Shown here one piece after another: positions 30,105 to 40,592 of a stretch of 64,000 nucleotides of DNA (position 1 is the first letter of the stretch; each line of letters begins with the position of its first letter). Origin of the DNA: Pseudoips prasinana (taxonomy: Eukaryota > Arthropoda > Insecta > Lepidoptera > Nolidae); the NCBI GenBank assembly GCA_951640165.1, contig OX621265.1, positions 12,475,001 through 12,539,000 on the forward strand, in the 5' to 3' direction. A program made the translations under genes and the position numbers. Below the pieces are notes generated by a model. It saw nothing but the letters and a program-made list of their open reading frames with translations, made no database searches and was not told the DNA's origin.

Positions 30105-30567
30105 GTTAAAATAAAAATAAAATAAAAAAAGGTTTTTATTCACGTAGACATTAGAAAAGCGCTTGTAAATAGTCAGAACATGTTTGTAGTAATATAGTTG
30201 TATACATTATTATTTCTAGTAACATAGATATTTAGGTAAAGGTTTATTTTATTATAGCATTGATATTTAGCCAGCTCGTATCAAATTATTGTCAAGAGAT
30301 TATGTTTAATTATCTAGTTTAAGTCTAATATTTTTACTATATATTGTCAATGGTTCTGTCTATATTAAGGTATTATTATTATGACGGACCTTGTGTTAAT
30401 AACGACGGTCGAGCTTTAATGCTACCACCGGATCCAATGCGCCCCAACTGAGAAGACCCAGCGAAATAAAACTCAGTGGGTTCATCTACTACCGGTTTCA
30501 ACACGACCCAGTTGAGACGGTCCGGCGACACATACTCAAGCGGGCATGAACACGGGATTTGGTCCAA
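30105..30567 (-). mobile_element. LINE 3' end, family E, longest copy
   Basis: The tail (TTTTAT)n is near 30115, with AATAAAAACC reversed at about 30128. The upstream part (30380-30567) is GC-richer and open on the minus strand: WVVLKPVVDEPTEFYFAG, then GSSQLGRIGSGGSIKARPS and a stop. This segment is also present next to the 59.6-kb copy (GCGCATTGGATCCGGTGGTA). I do not recognise the protein. Confidence 0.7.
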
Positions 30568-30735
30568 TTAGAGTAACTAATTATTTAGTTGGCAAACACA
30601 AGTTAATTATTTTTTTGTACGATTATACTCGTAGACACATTACATTAAATACAAGCGATAAGCCGCTTCACTTCGGCTTCATTTCTGAAATAGATCGCCC
30701 GTCGCCACTGGCAGAACGTTAGTAAAGTCATAAGT

Positions 30736-30935
30736 TTTGTATATAATATACAAAAGGTAAATTCAATCTGGTGTTTTGCGTTTTTCTTTTATAAATCTTG
30801 CATTCGCCTTTGATTTGTTCGTTTTATGTTATTATACCCTCGGGCTTTATTTTATACATCAATGGTTCTTAATATTCCCTTTGGAAGCATAACAGTGTTA
30901 ATTTTTCTGCTGTTCAAATAAATACATTTTAAGTG
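30736..30935 (+). repeat. Repeat G, copy 1
   Basis: It shares TTCTTTTATAAATCTTGCAT, TTGATTTGTTCGTTTTAT and TTAATATTCCCTTTGG with 34219-34415 in the same orientation. No ORF; class unknown. Confidence 0.75.
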
Positions 30936-30999
30936 TCTGTTCGTAATTTCACAATAACAGGTTTTTTCTAAATGTATATGACAGTACATATATTATCAT

Positions 31000-31300
31000 C
31001 ATCTTCTATCAGCCGAAAAACGCCCACTGCTGGACAAAGGCCTCCCCAAAGATCTCCACAATTGCCGCTCTTGCGCTATCCGCATCCAGCGTCTTCCAGC
31101 GAACCTCACAAGATCATCGGTCTTGCTTGTAGGGCCCCATCCAGCGGCTTCAAGCAACCCTCACAAGATCATCGGTCCATCTTGTAGACCCACGCTGCGT
31201 CTTCCGGTTCGTGGTCGCCACTCGAGAACCTTTCTACCCCAGCGGCCTTCGGTCTACGAGCTATGTGCCCTGCTCGCTACCACTTCAGCTTGGCAATTAT
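31000..31300 (-). mobile_element. RTE-type LINE 3' end with internal duplication
   Basis: (ATC)n tail, GCCCACTGCTGGACAAAGGC, then CACAAGATCATCGGTC appears twice, near 31108 and 31164, so about 60 bp are duplicated relative to the 32.5-kb copy. It ends near ACCACTTCAGCTTGGC. Confidence 0.85.
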
Positions 31301-31451
31301 TTTCTATGACAGTACATACGGTACTTAAAATAAAGAGACAACTTCTTTTTGATATTTTTTGAGTTTTTTTCGCCTAATCTCTGAAAAGTCTTGACTGATT
31401 TCATTTATTAATTATGGAAGACAAACAGCATGAACAAATACACAACAATAA

Positions 31452-31640
31452 AATTGCACGTGTGGCGCACCGGTTAATAAAATTGCCTCCTAACTTTGTG
31501 TGCCGGGTTCGATGCGAGGACAGCTATTTGTGTAACCCATAAATAGTTGTTCTAAGTGTCCGTCAAATTATGTTTGTGAAGGAACTCGCGGGGATTAATT
31601 TTAAGAATGCGGGCGCTGGCGCTGTGTAAAAAAAAGTTTG
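31452..31640 (+). mobile_element. SINE-5 copy
   Basis: The head is TTGCACGTGTGGCGCACCGG, the B box GGGTTCGATGCGAG, then GACAGCTATTTGTGTAACCC, ATAAATAGTTGTTCTAAGTG and a degraded tail. Confidence 0.85.
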
Positions 31641-31711
31641 TGAAACACACAGTAAATAATTTTCACATTTAGGCAACTGTATATTTGTGGACAATAAGGA
31701 TAATAAAAAAA

Positions 31712-32288
31712 ACCGGCCAAGTGCGAGTCGGACCCGCACATGAAGGGTTCCATAGCAGCAATTATTTCAGTTTATTAAATGAAAGCAAATTGCGGTTTAT
31801 GACGTATTAAACAAAAACTACTCGCTAGATCTCGTTCAAAGCAATTTTCGTTGTTAGTTTCTATGGTAATCTACTTCATATATTTTTTTTAGTTTTCTCA
31901 TTCTCTTATTTTAGAAGTTAGAGAGGGGGGGACACTCATTTTACCACTTTGGAAGTGTCTCTCGCGCAAAATATTAAGTTTAGAAAGAAATGATTTTAGA
32001 AACCTCACTATCATTTTTGAAGACCTATCTATAGACACACCACATGTATGGGTACGATGAAAAAAAATTTTTTAATTTCAGTTCTATGTATGGCGACCTC
32101 CCAAAATTATTAATCTTTTTCTATTTTTGTGTAAAAATCTTAATGCGGTTCACAGAATACATCTACTTACCAAGTTTCAGTAGTACAGCTCTTATGGCGT
32201 ACGGCTGTGACATACGGACGGACAGACAGACAGACATGACGAATCTATAAGGGTTCCGTTTTTGCCATTTGGCTACGGAACCCTAAAA
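31712..32288 (-). mobile_element. GGTTCCG-type non-autonomous repeat, long inverted copy
   Basis: It starts ACCGGCCAAGTGCGAGTCGG and ends GGCTACGGAACCCTAAAAA. Collinear in reverse with 11777-12368, including TTGCGGTTTATGACGTATTA and GGACAGACAGACAGACATGA. Confidence 0.82.
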
Positions 32289-32494
32289 ATTGTACTAAAA
32301 TATTGTCATGATTGTATCATCCCCTTGCTTTCCCCTAGCTCAACTAATAGGTAATTAGATGGCGTCCCATCTAATTCCCTAGTAGGTATCATATGTTATA
32401 AGGAGTAATATAATAAACATCAAGTGTCTACGGATCAAGTACATTTTTTTATGTTTGTTACTTCATAATTACTTCATTTATAAAAAAGAGTATC

Positions 32495-32750
32495 ATCATC
32501 ATCATCATCATATCAGCCGAAAGACGTCCACTGCTGGACAAAAGCCTCCCCCAAAGATCTCCACAATTGCCGGTCTTGTGCTATTCGCATCCAGCAGTTT
32601 CCAGCGACCCGCACAAGATCATCGGTCCATCTTGTAGGGGGCCTGCCCACGCTGCGTCTTCCGGTTCGTGGTCGCCACTCGAGAACCTTTCTGCCCCAAC
32701 GGCCGTCGGCTCTACGAGCTATGTGCCCTGCCCACTGCCACTTCAAAGAA
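32495..32750 (-). mobile_element. RTE-type LINE 3' end with open C-terminal frame
   Basis: The minus-strand frame 32746-32513 is open to its natural stop: KWQWAGHIARRADGRWGRKV, LEWRPRTGRRSVGRPPTRWT, DDLVRVAGNCWMRIAQDRQL and WRSLGEAFVQQWTSFG. A (GATGAT)n tail follows. This is the best-preserved reference for the many RTE fragments here; everything upstream is truncated. Confidence 0.9.
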
Positions 32751-33640
32751 TTCTATGTATAAAATTATATTTACAGTAGTTATGTATTCATGTTCATATA
32801 GAGCTGGAGCTTATGTACAATTTTTTTGATCGTTCATTTGTGCACCTACCATATTATCTCTGCATCACCCAAAGGTTGAATGGTAGTGACTTTGGCATTA
32901 AGTCCGCCTATGTACAGTTTGTGTACACAAGTTTTAAATAAATAAATACTTTCAAATTGGTCCTGTTTATTTTTTCGTATTAATATTTAGTTCTGATGGT
33001 AGGGTTTATTATTTTTTGTGGTGCTTGCGATTATTAGAGTCTGTTCTTTTGTAGGTATTACATTTTTATATTATTAACTTTTAAAAATATCCAATACAAA
33101 AACAAATGTGTTCTTCGTAACCGGCTTCTTACTTTTATTTTTATATATCTTTTATGTTTAAGTCTTATCCCTATACTTTGTAAATAGGTATTAAGAAAAA
33201 TTGCAATTTTAGCACATTTTCATTAATTAACTATGATACACTAAGGAAAACCTGTCATGGCCTTCCCTTTATATTGTATCATGTAAATTGTGTTATTATC
33301 TGTATCGCTGTTGGATTTCTTAATAAATAAAAAATAACGACAGTTAATGTCGTCAATCAAATTGCAAATAACTCCAAATTTAATATATTTTCTACTTTTA
33401 TATTGTAAATATAAAAAATAATTATCTGTGTTTGCACCAATGACAATCACAGCACTTAGGAATGCTTAAAATCAGTTAAACAAAATCACAGAGAAAATAG
33501 CCGCCCACGTAATTTCTAATAAGTCAAATACATGATTTTGATGTGTATATATCGCTAGTGCATAAAAACGTACTGTTCCCAAGAATTACAAAAAGAAATA
33601 GGCGAGCGAATAATGTACGCGGATTTAGGCGCTAGCGGAA
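32751..33640. other. Unassigned AT-rich region
   Basis: About 890 bp without recognisable repeat or gene. Confidence 0.4.
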
Positions 33641-33643
33641 CCT

Positions 33644-33886
33644 GGGCCTCTAACGGCTAAGTCGCCGAACATCGATTTATTAAATTGCGTTCAAATAAAT
33701 AAAGGTTTAAAATGACTTAATCAATCGTTAAATCGGCTTCAACGTTGACAATCGATTCCGTAACATTTATGACGTCACATGTGCTCATGTAAGCCGATTT
33801 AACGATTGATTAAGACATTTTTAACCTTTATTTATTTGAACGCCATTTAAGAAATCGATGTTCGGCGACTTAGCCGGTGAAGCCCC
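33644..33886. mobile_element. Foldback MITE, family H (about 243 bp)
   Basis: The long arms (GGCTAAGTCGCCGAACATCG, GTTCAAATAAATAAAGGTTA, AATCGTTAAATCGGCTTC) are inverted around a short centre with TTATGACGTCACATGTGCTC. Related copies lie at 45224-45698 and 53781-54021. Confidence 0.88.
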
Positions 33887-33957
33887 TGGTAGACATTTTT
33901 AAGGATATTGGATTTGATATAAGTGACAAGCTGATTTATATCGGCTTTCCTTATGCT

Positions 33958-34185
33958 ATGACTGGCCTGTTGGTCTAGTGGTCAGTGACCCTGGTTGCTA
34001 CGCCAGAGGTCGTGGGTTCAATCCCCGCCCAGGACAAATCTCTGTGTGATGAACTGGCTTATTTGTTCTGTGTCTGGGTGTAATTTATCTATAATATGTA
34101 TGGTACCTATATAGAAATATCTAAGGATTTTTGACAATTGTCTGGGATCAGATGGCAGTATGTTATTTGCTCCAAGATATTCAAT
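33958..34185 (+). mobile_element. SINE-2 copy, diverged
   Basis: The head is ACTGGCCTGTTGGTCTAGTG, the B box GGGTTCAATCCCC, then TTGTTCTGTGTCTGGGTGTA. The tail GGGATCAGATGGCAGTATG lacks the usual CTCTGCTTAGTTT block. Confidence 0.82.
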
Positions 34186-34218
34186 TAAAAATAATTGTGT
34201 CAGATGTCGCCCCTGAAG

Positions 34219-34415
34219 ATTAGAATATAATACATATTAAAAGGTGAATTCAATCAGGAATATTATTATTTTCTTTTATAAATCTTGCATTTGGCTTTGA
34301 TTTATTCGTTTTATTTTATTACACCCTCCGGCTTTATTTTGTACATCAATGATTTTTAATATTCCCTTTGGGTGAATAATAGTGTTCATTTTTCAAAATC
34401 TTTGATGTTTAAATG
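34219..34415 (+). repeat. Repeat G, copy 2
   Basis: Collinear with 30736-30935, with scattered mismatches and a 3' break near TTTTTCAAAATC. Confidence 0.75.
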
Positions 34416-34991
34416 TAAAAGCTAGGTTCAGAGTGAACTTTACATGTCAAATAAATTCTCTTTTATGTTATTAAAATATAAATAGCAAAAGTATAGTAAA
34501 ATTAATTAATATTGCACGTTTCTCTAAAATGAAGTTGCGTTTGATGCTCTTGGTCCATGTAAAATATAGAAATTAACATTTAGTTGAAATTGAAACATCT
34601 ACAAAGAATATCATTACCACCAACAGACCACTATTTGTCCCTATCATAATAATTACTAGGCCTGCAAGGCATTCTGCAGCTTACAATTACAATTATTTAT
34701 AATTATTATTGAGCTGAGTGCATTAACCATGGCATTAACCAGATGTCTAAACTTTTACATTGTTTTCATAGGATATTTGTATTTTCGCTTTAACGTTATT
34801 AACGCGGAATGACCGCCCATTGTACATTATATTTATCGTTTCAATGCAAAATGCCCATTTTGTGTACAATATTTTTTTTTTTATTATTATTTGAAATACA
34901 ATTTTAATATCGGTACACGTACTACAGTGAATTACCGTTCCATACATAAATATAATCGTATTGGAGACCTCTTTCTTTTAAGTTGGATAAA
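34416..34991. other. Unassigned AT-rich region
   Basis: Near 34810-34870 GACCGCCCATTGTACATTAT and TTTGTGTACAATA recall a decayed LINE 3' UTR. Nothing else is recognised. Confidence 0.4.
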
Positions 34992-35176
34992 TCAGACTAA
35001 TATTATAAAGGCGAAAGTTTGTGAGTGTGTGAGTGTGTATGTTTGTTATTTCTTCACGCAAAAACTACCCAACGGATTTTGATAAAACTTTGTAGTAATA
35101 TAGCTTATATATCCGAATAACACATAGGCTATAGGTTATAAAGTTTAACGCGGGTATAACCGCGGGGCACAGCTAG
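34992..35176 (+). mobile_element. Short Helitron, simple form
   Basis: It starts TCAGACTAATATTATAAAGG after A and ends CGCGGGTATAACCGCGGGGC, ACAGCTAG, then T. At 185 bp it is the simple version of the composite Helitrons at 44.8, 50.3 and 55.8 kb. Confidence 0.93.
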
Positions 35177-35209
35177 TACGAAATATATACGAATATTATT
35201 ATCAGTTAC

Positions 35210-35450
35210 GCAAAAAGAAGCTTTTGTAAATAGGGGGATAACGTAGGCGCAATGTTGGCCTCAATTACTGTCATTATATTCTTCATACATGCACGCCGGT
35301 TTAGGGTACTTCTGACCCGCCCTTCCTTGGGAATGTCTCCGATTTGGTCAGAGAAAGTTCGACGAGGTCTTCTCCTTCCGGTTGTCCCATTCACACAGGC
35401 CAGGTATACTACTGTTGTCAACCTTTTTTCATTAATTCTTTCTATTTAGA
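35210..35450 (-). pseudogene. LINE C-terminal fragment (DRDRWKSVVSAYPSG family)
   Basis: The minus-strand translation YLACVNGTTGRRRPRRTFSD, QIGDIPKEGRVRSTLNRRAC matches the 42.8-kb copy. The last block is lost here. Confidence 0.72.
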
Positions 35451-35744
35451 AAGGATGAATGAAAGAAGGTATGCTGAGATTTGGCCAAATGGTCAAACCA
35501 TCTCAGCACACCTTTTTCAATCTCTGTGACTACATCCTATTTCACATAAATTGCGTATTTTACATTGACTTATACGTATAACTAGACACGCTGTTTCGAA
35601 TAAAAACTCTGTCCAGTTGTAGTTAGTTGTAGTTGCAGCGCCCGCGCTGCAACTCAGTGAGCAAATTCTCGATATGGGATTGCGCGTCTAGTAGAATAAA
35701 TATAGGTCAATGGTATTTTATGATAATAATAATAAGATATAATT

Positions 35745-36142
35745 GTATCCTGGGATATTATTTACACGCGGCCATCTGCTCCCAAACTAAGCAGAGCTTA
35801 CAACTTATTACTATAGATACAAGATAACTGATTTACTACTTTCTTTTGTATGTACAGACGCCAGCATATACAGCTACCCAAATATGTCAAATTACTTTTA
35901 TAGATTTTCAGCTTTATAACATAGGCATAAGGTTCACTTTCTATTGGGGAAATTTGACAGATTGGGGTAGCTTGATGTGCCTGCTTCTATACATCCTTAT
36001 ACAGATAATAATTACAACCGGACTCTGTACGCAGTACAAATATACATTTTCATTCGCATAAATATTTGTTCTGGGTGGGAATCGACCCACGACCTGGGGC
36101 GTGAAAAGCAAGTATTTACCAACCACGCAAACCTGTCAGATA
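35745..36142 (-). mobile_element. SINE-2 copy split by a MITE
   Basis: The tail part is 35745-35852 (CGCGGCCATCTGCTCCCAAA) and the head part 35992-36142 (reverse B box ATCGACCCACGACC). The MITE at 35855-35989 lies between. Confidence 0.87.
35855..35989. mobile_element. Mariner-type MITE (CAGACGCC family), complete
   Basis: TA at 35853-35854 and 35990-35991. Ends CAGACGCCAGCATAT and GATGTGCCTGCTTCTA (imperfect right end). Interior TTTTATAGATTTTCAGCTTT. 135 bp. Confidence 0.88.
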
Positions 36143-36269
36143 TTTCTATTGTATTTTATTTAAATTATAAAAAATAAAAAAAAAAATTACTAAAATTTAG
36201 TTAAACATGCGACATGTAATATTTTTCCGAGTTGAACAAATACGTAGACACAAGACGACACAACCGACA

Positions 36270-36600
36270 CAACCGACACAAGGTCCGTCATAATAATAAT
36301 ACCTTTAATATAGACAGAACCATTGACAATATGTAGTAAAAATATTAGATTTAAACTAGATAATTAAACATAATCTCTTGACAATAACTTGATACGAGCT
36401 AGCTAAATATCATTGCTGTAATAAAACAAATTTTATAAATGTTTTCATACAATATGTACCTAAATATCTATGTTACTAGAAATAATATCTAATGTATACA
36501 ACTATATTACTACAAACATGTTCTGACTATTTACAAGTGCTTTTTTAAAGTCTACGTGAATAAAAACCTTTTTTATTTTATTTTTATTTTATTTACGTAC
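36270..36600 (+). mobile_element. LINE 3' end, family E
   Basis: CACAAGGTCCGTCATAATAA, ACATGTTCTGACTATTTACA, then TACGTGAATAAAAACC and (TTTTAT)n. AATAAA is present just before the tail. Confidence 0.82.
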
Positions 36601-37031
36601 AAATTGACATCGACTTTACATAAAAAAACTTCTAATTACAACATATTAACATACATAACAAAAAACTAGATTAAATACCCTTTTAAATGATATATTAATA
36701 TCGATTAATCCCATACATAATTACAGAGAAACATTCAAAAGAAATCTATAACTCTTCGCGAAATATGTCCATTTCAAAGAGCTGTCACTGGTAGACGCAC
36801 TCCACGAATATTTTTGTTCTTTGTCATTCCGTTTTAGCGGCGCCACTTTTTTTTTTGATTCTTTACTCTATCCTCGTGACCATGGTGTTCCGATTCATAC
36901 CCATTAATGCCGTAATTTGCCACAGATGGCATTTATTTCAACTATTAAATTCGCGGGACGTAGGACCGTCTACATGTCGCGGGGCAATATGTACCCGTAA
37001 AATAATGTGCTTTGATATAGATGACTTTCAT
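36601..37031. other. Unassigned region
   Basis: No gene or repeat is recognised. Confidence 0.4.
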
Positions 37032-37178
37032 TCATCATATCAGCCGAAAGACGTCCACTGCTGAACTGTCGGTCATCGGTCAATCTTGTAGGGGGCCAGC
37101 ACCCACTGCGGCTTGAGAGCCACTTCCTGCCCAACAGCTGGTCGGTTCTACGACCTATGTGCCCCGCCCACTAGAAAT
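37032..37178 (-). mobile_element. RTE-type LINE 3' fragment
   Basis: ATATCAGCCGAAAGACGTCC, GGTCAATCTTGTAGGGGGCC and CCTATGTGCCCCGCCCACT, with an internal deletion after CACTGCTG. Confidence 0.8.
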
Positions 37179-37335
37179 CGACCGAGGGTATACCTACCAG
37201 AGAACGGGCAGCAGCGTTTTTCTGTGAACTTTGACCATCAAACCCATTGCCAACCTATCTGCCAAGCTTTCACCCCCATTCTTTGGGGAGGGTTTTGTCC
37301 AGCAGTGGTCGTACTTTGGCAGGATAGTCGAATAG
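37179..37335 (+). mobile_element. Family C (RTE-related) copy
   Basis: GAAATCGACCGAGGGTATAC, CCAGAGAACGGGCAGCAGCG, ending TTTTGTCCAGCAGTGGTCGT and ACTTTGGC. It lies tail-away from the preceding RTE fragment. Confidence 0.82.
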
Positions 37336-37850
37336 TGTGACAGTGTGTCTAAGTTAAGTGCGTAACTTCGCCGACGCGACGGTTGAGAATAACTGCTTAC
37401 AACCGCCTTTCTTATACAGTAGAAAAAAATCCCGTAAATGTATAAGAAATGAAATACTCAAATTGCCCTACTTTCCAACAAACCGAATTATTATAATATC
37501 GGAACAAACATACTTATCTAACAAACCAAACATTGTTACATTTCTTTCAAACCGTGAGTCCAAGCGTGGCGGGTTAGGGTCAAAACAACCTTTTTACCTG
37601 ATTAACGAACCATACGGGATCTCAATAGTGTTGGGAAATTGTGCACGATTCCCAGTTCTTCCCGGTATAGACTATATAGGACAGAAGCCTTCCTTCCTGC
37701 ACGCTGTAAAGAAACCTGTGTTTTACACGTCAACAAAATCCACTATGTCTCATAAATCTGCTGGAATTGGAATGGAAAATAATTTTGCAAGGTATAATTA
37801 GTATTCACATATACAGAGGAAAAAAAAACTGTACCTAAGTGAAGATATCA
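37336..37850 (+). other. Unassigned; 147-codon ORF of unknown status
   Basis: A plus-strand ORF spans 37358-37801. The protein has no domain I recognise, no signal peptide and no membrane segment; composition is K/N/S-rich in its first half. It does not belong to any repeat seen elsewhere in the window. With one ORF of this size in 64 kb of six frames, chance is a fair explanation. Confidence 0.3.
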
Positions 37851-38080
37851 TGCTAATATTAGAAATGCGGAAGTATGGATGTTTCTTACTCTTCTCACAA
37901 AAACTACCGAGTGGACTTTGTTGAGATTTTGTAGTAATATCACACTAATATTACAAAGGCGAAAGTTTGAGAGTGTGTATGTTTGTTACTTCTTCACGTC
38001 TAAACGGGTGGGGCGATTGTAATAAAGTTTGGTATGGAGTAAGCCGAAGTAACACACAGTTTTGTAAAATTTAATAAATA
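37851..38080 (+). mobile_element. Helitron fragment(s), 3' end missing
   Basis: Two 5'-like starts occur (GCTAATATTAGAAATGCGG at 37851 and CACTAATATTACAAAGGCGA at 37945), with TTTGTTACTTCTTCACGTC. No CCGCGGGG hairpin or CTAG end follows. Confidence 0.6.
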
Positions 38081-38512
38081 ATAAAATAAAAAACCTAAAG
38101 TCCTGCGCAGGATTACTGTTCAAATATAATACTAATCAAATATATGTGTATAAAACCTAATTTATAACCATAAAAATGTACATTATTGGATTTTATTATA
38201 ATTAAATTTTGGCTATCCATTTTATGTTCTGGAGTTCGACCGGGTACCACAAGTCCCGTATAATCCTGGGATTTCCCAAGCCAGGAAATCCCGCGCATAT
38301 GTTCTAACCCTCACTAATTCAACAAATGAAACAAACTTGAAGTGAAGTGGTTATTATTCAATGAATTGTTTATCCTTTTCTTGGAGTAAGAGGCACTTGA
38401 GTATTTCCGTTGGGAATAGGAAAAATGTGAAAGTGTTATATCGCTACGGGCACGTTACCATTTACATGAACAAGTTTACCCCCCACACAAAAAAGAGGTG
38501 TTTAATGTTTCG
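38081..38512. other. Unassigned region
   Basis: No gene is recognised. CCTGGGATTTCCCAAGCCAG near 38265 is a short GC-rich island of unknown origin. Confidence 0.35.
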
Positions 38513-39245
38513 TTTCGTTGGTCTAGCGGTAGCATTTAAAACCGGGTCTGGCCAGATAGTGATTTTGGGACTAATCTGTAAAAAGAAAATATTCTCAATC
38601 TAAGCCCGAAGTCTCCAGACTTCGGGCTTAGATTGAGATTTTTTTGGGAGTTGGCGGTATGAAACCCCCGTGCCCCGGGGAGCACGCACAGAGCGTCCCA
38701 TCGAATCATAAGAGTGATGGAATAGAAAGTGCTCCTCTGTTTGCGTACACACATGTGCACTATGCACATTGCAATATTTAAAAATAAATTGAAAAAGGTA
38801 TTAGGCAATAACGCGTATTATAATATAAATGATTTTTTAACTGATAAATTATAAATTGTTTTGACTGTTATTTAATGACTACTGTAGAATTATTATTATT
38901 ATTCTATATATATTGACATACTAGTCGCTTATTATTATCATGAAATTATGTAATTATTATTCTCAAAAGTTTGACATCCATAATCCCTATATAATTTCTA
39001 AATATGTTTACTTAAATATTCATAAATACTGATGTGTTAACTTGCATGTCTTGATTTGTACACCTATTAAGGTAGAACATGATGAAACAATATTTTATAT
39101 GTAATATCTTTTAACTACACATGTTTCTGACAAATAAATATATCTATATCTTTATCTTTACTATAATATGTCTTGCGCAGATGGTTAAACTACGTTGAGA
39201 CTGGCCGCCGTGGCCGGAATTCGGCTAGAAGGACATTATTATTAT
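38513..39245 (+). mobile_element. SINE-3 copy split by a LINE end
   Basis: The 5' part is 38513-38763, including a small inverted duplication of CCGAAGTCTGGAGACTTCGG around 38608-38627. The 3' part is 39165-39245 with GGCCGGAATTCGGCTAG and ATT repeats. The B-box region is deleted. Confidence 0.85.
38764..39164 (+). mobile_element. LINE 3' end inserted in SINE-3
   Basis: ACTAT flanks it at 38759-38763 and 39160-39164. The first 90 bp translate to IAIFKNKLKKVLGNNAYYNI, then NDFLTDKL and a stop, a CR1/Jockey-like RT C-terminus. It ends with AATAAATATATC and a TATCTTTA tail. 5'-truncated by target-primed insertion. Confidence 0.85.
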
Positions 39246-39264
39246 TTTTAATAATACAATATCT

Positions 39265-39667
39265 GCATTAGGGAAATTAATCCCTGTGTCGCGTAGTACT
39301 TTACAAACATATAATTGATGGACACAAAGTACATCCATACTCAGAATTACTATTTATGGGTCACAAAAATAGTTGTTCATCTTTTTTGGGAATCGAACCC
39401 GGGACTCTAAGTCTGAGATCTATAGAGCGTACTTAGACTTTGCTCAAACTTTACTTACGTAAAACATTGCTAAATGTATGCTAAGCTTATACTTTGTTTT
39501 GGTATTTATAGACTTTTTGAAGTTAAGATTATGCTTAGCATAAGCTAAACACCAATTGTAATTTTGTCACATGCATTAACTTCTATCTAAGTAAAGTCTA
39601 AGTACGCTCTATAGATCTCAGCCTAAGTGGCGAGGTGCCTGTCTTAACCGCTGCGCCACACGTGCAG
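39265..39667 (-). mobile_element. SINE-5 copy split by a MITE
   Basis: The tail part is 39265-39412 (CCCTGTGTCGCGTAGTACTT) and the head part 39622-39667 (CTTAACCGCTGCGCCACACG). The MITE sits in the B-box region. Confidence 0.85.
39413..39621. mobile_element. Foldback MITE (CTGAGATCTATAGAGCG family)
   Basis: Arms CTGAGATCTATAGAGCGTAC plus TTAGACTTT are perfect inverted repeats at both ends. CTAAGT flanks the element (39407-39412 and 39623-39628). 209 bp, no ORF. Confidence 0.85.
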
Positions 39668-39679
39668 TCTGTATAAATA

Positions 39680-39880
39680 CTTATCGTATGGGCAGTGGTT
39701 ACCCCAGTGTTAGAGTTGTTCAAGCCGCCCAGTAAGCCTCTGACATGACTAAACGACTGTTGTCTAATGACTACTACCGGGACCGACAGCTTAACGTATC
39801 CTCCGAAGCACGGAGACGCTCAGAAATTATTCAGTGGTCACCCATCTATGGACTGACCGAAAGCCTAGTTGCGTAACCTT
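39680..39880 (+). repeat. Interspersed repeat D
   Basis: CTTATCGTATGGGCAGTGGT, GAGTTGTTCAAGCCGCCCAG, CACGGAGACGCTCAGAAATT and CACCCATCTATGGACTGACC. Reverse of the 22.6- and 52.6-kb copies. Confidence 0.72.
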
Positions 39881-40141
39881 AGTATGCGATATGTATGTTC
39901 TCGTGTGGTATTAATAGTTAGGTTATGTTGTGGTTATAACCAAAATATAGTAATGAAAGAAACTAGAGGAAAGAACGAATTAAATAAAAAATCCGACTGG
40001 AACTAGGAAAAAGGCGTGTCATTTTTTATTGGCAAAACAAGTCTTGAAACATAAATAAGAAACTCTAACATCAAATCGGACCTGAGCAACATTTTTTTAT
40101 GATTAAGTGTGTCATTGCAGTAATACTGTATATATGTAATA

Positions 40142-40506
40142 ATGTCCACCTAGCCGAATTTCGGCCACGGCGGCCAGTTTCATTAGGGATTAGCCATCTG
40201 CGCGGGACATATTATAGTGCTCAAGTGTGTGCGCAAACACAGGAGCACTTTCTATCCATCACTCTCATGATCCGATGGAACGCCTAGCGAAACGACCGCA
40301 AAGTGGTCAGGTACAGGACCGATGGCTTTACGTGCTCTCCGACGCACGGGGGTATAATACTGCCAACTCCCAGACTTCGGGCTGATGCTGAGAAATTATC
40401 CTTTTTACAGGAAATTACCAAAATCACTTTTGGCCCGACCCGGGATTTGAACCCAGAACCTCGTTTTCGGCGGGTGAACACGCTACCGCTAGACCAACGA
40501 GGCAGT
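40142..40506 (-). mobile_element. SINE-3 copy, full length
   Basis: Minus strand: the head is ACTGCCTCGTTGGTCTAGCG, the B box GGGTTCAAATCCC, GGTCGGGCCAAAAGTGATTT, ATGAGAGTGATGGATAGAAA, and the tail GGCCGCCGTGGCCGAAATTC with a single copy of the tail unit. Confidence 0.92.
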
Positions 40507-40592
40507 CATATATAGCAATAATGTATTGAACAATGATTAATATATAATGATAATGCAGCCCATTTACTGACCCCAAGACAAGCGTCTCCTTA

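Noticed and set aside
30379..30567. 62-codon minus-strand frame as a host gene exon
   Set aside because: The segment belongs to LINE family E and part of it recurs at 59.66 kb; no splice or start evidence for a host gene.
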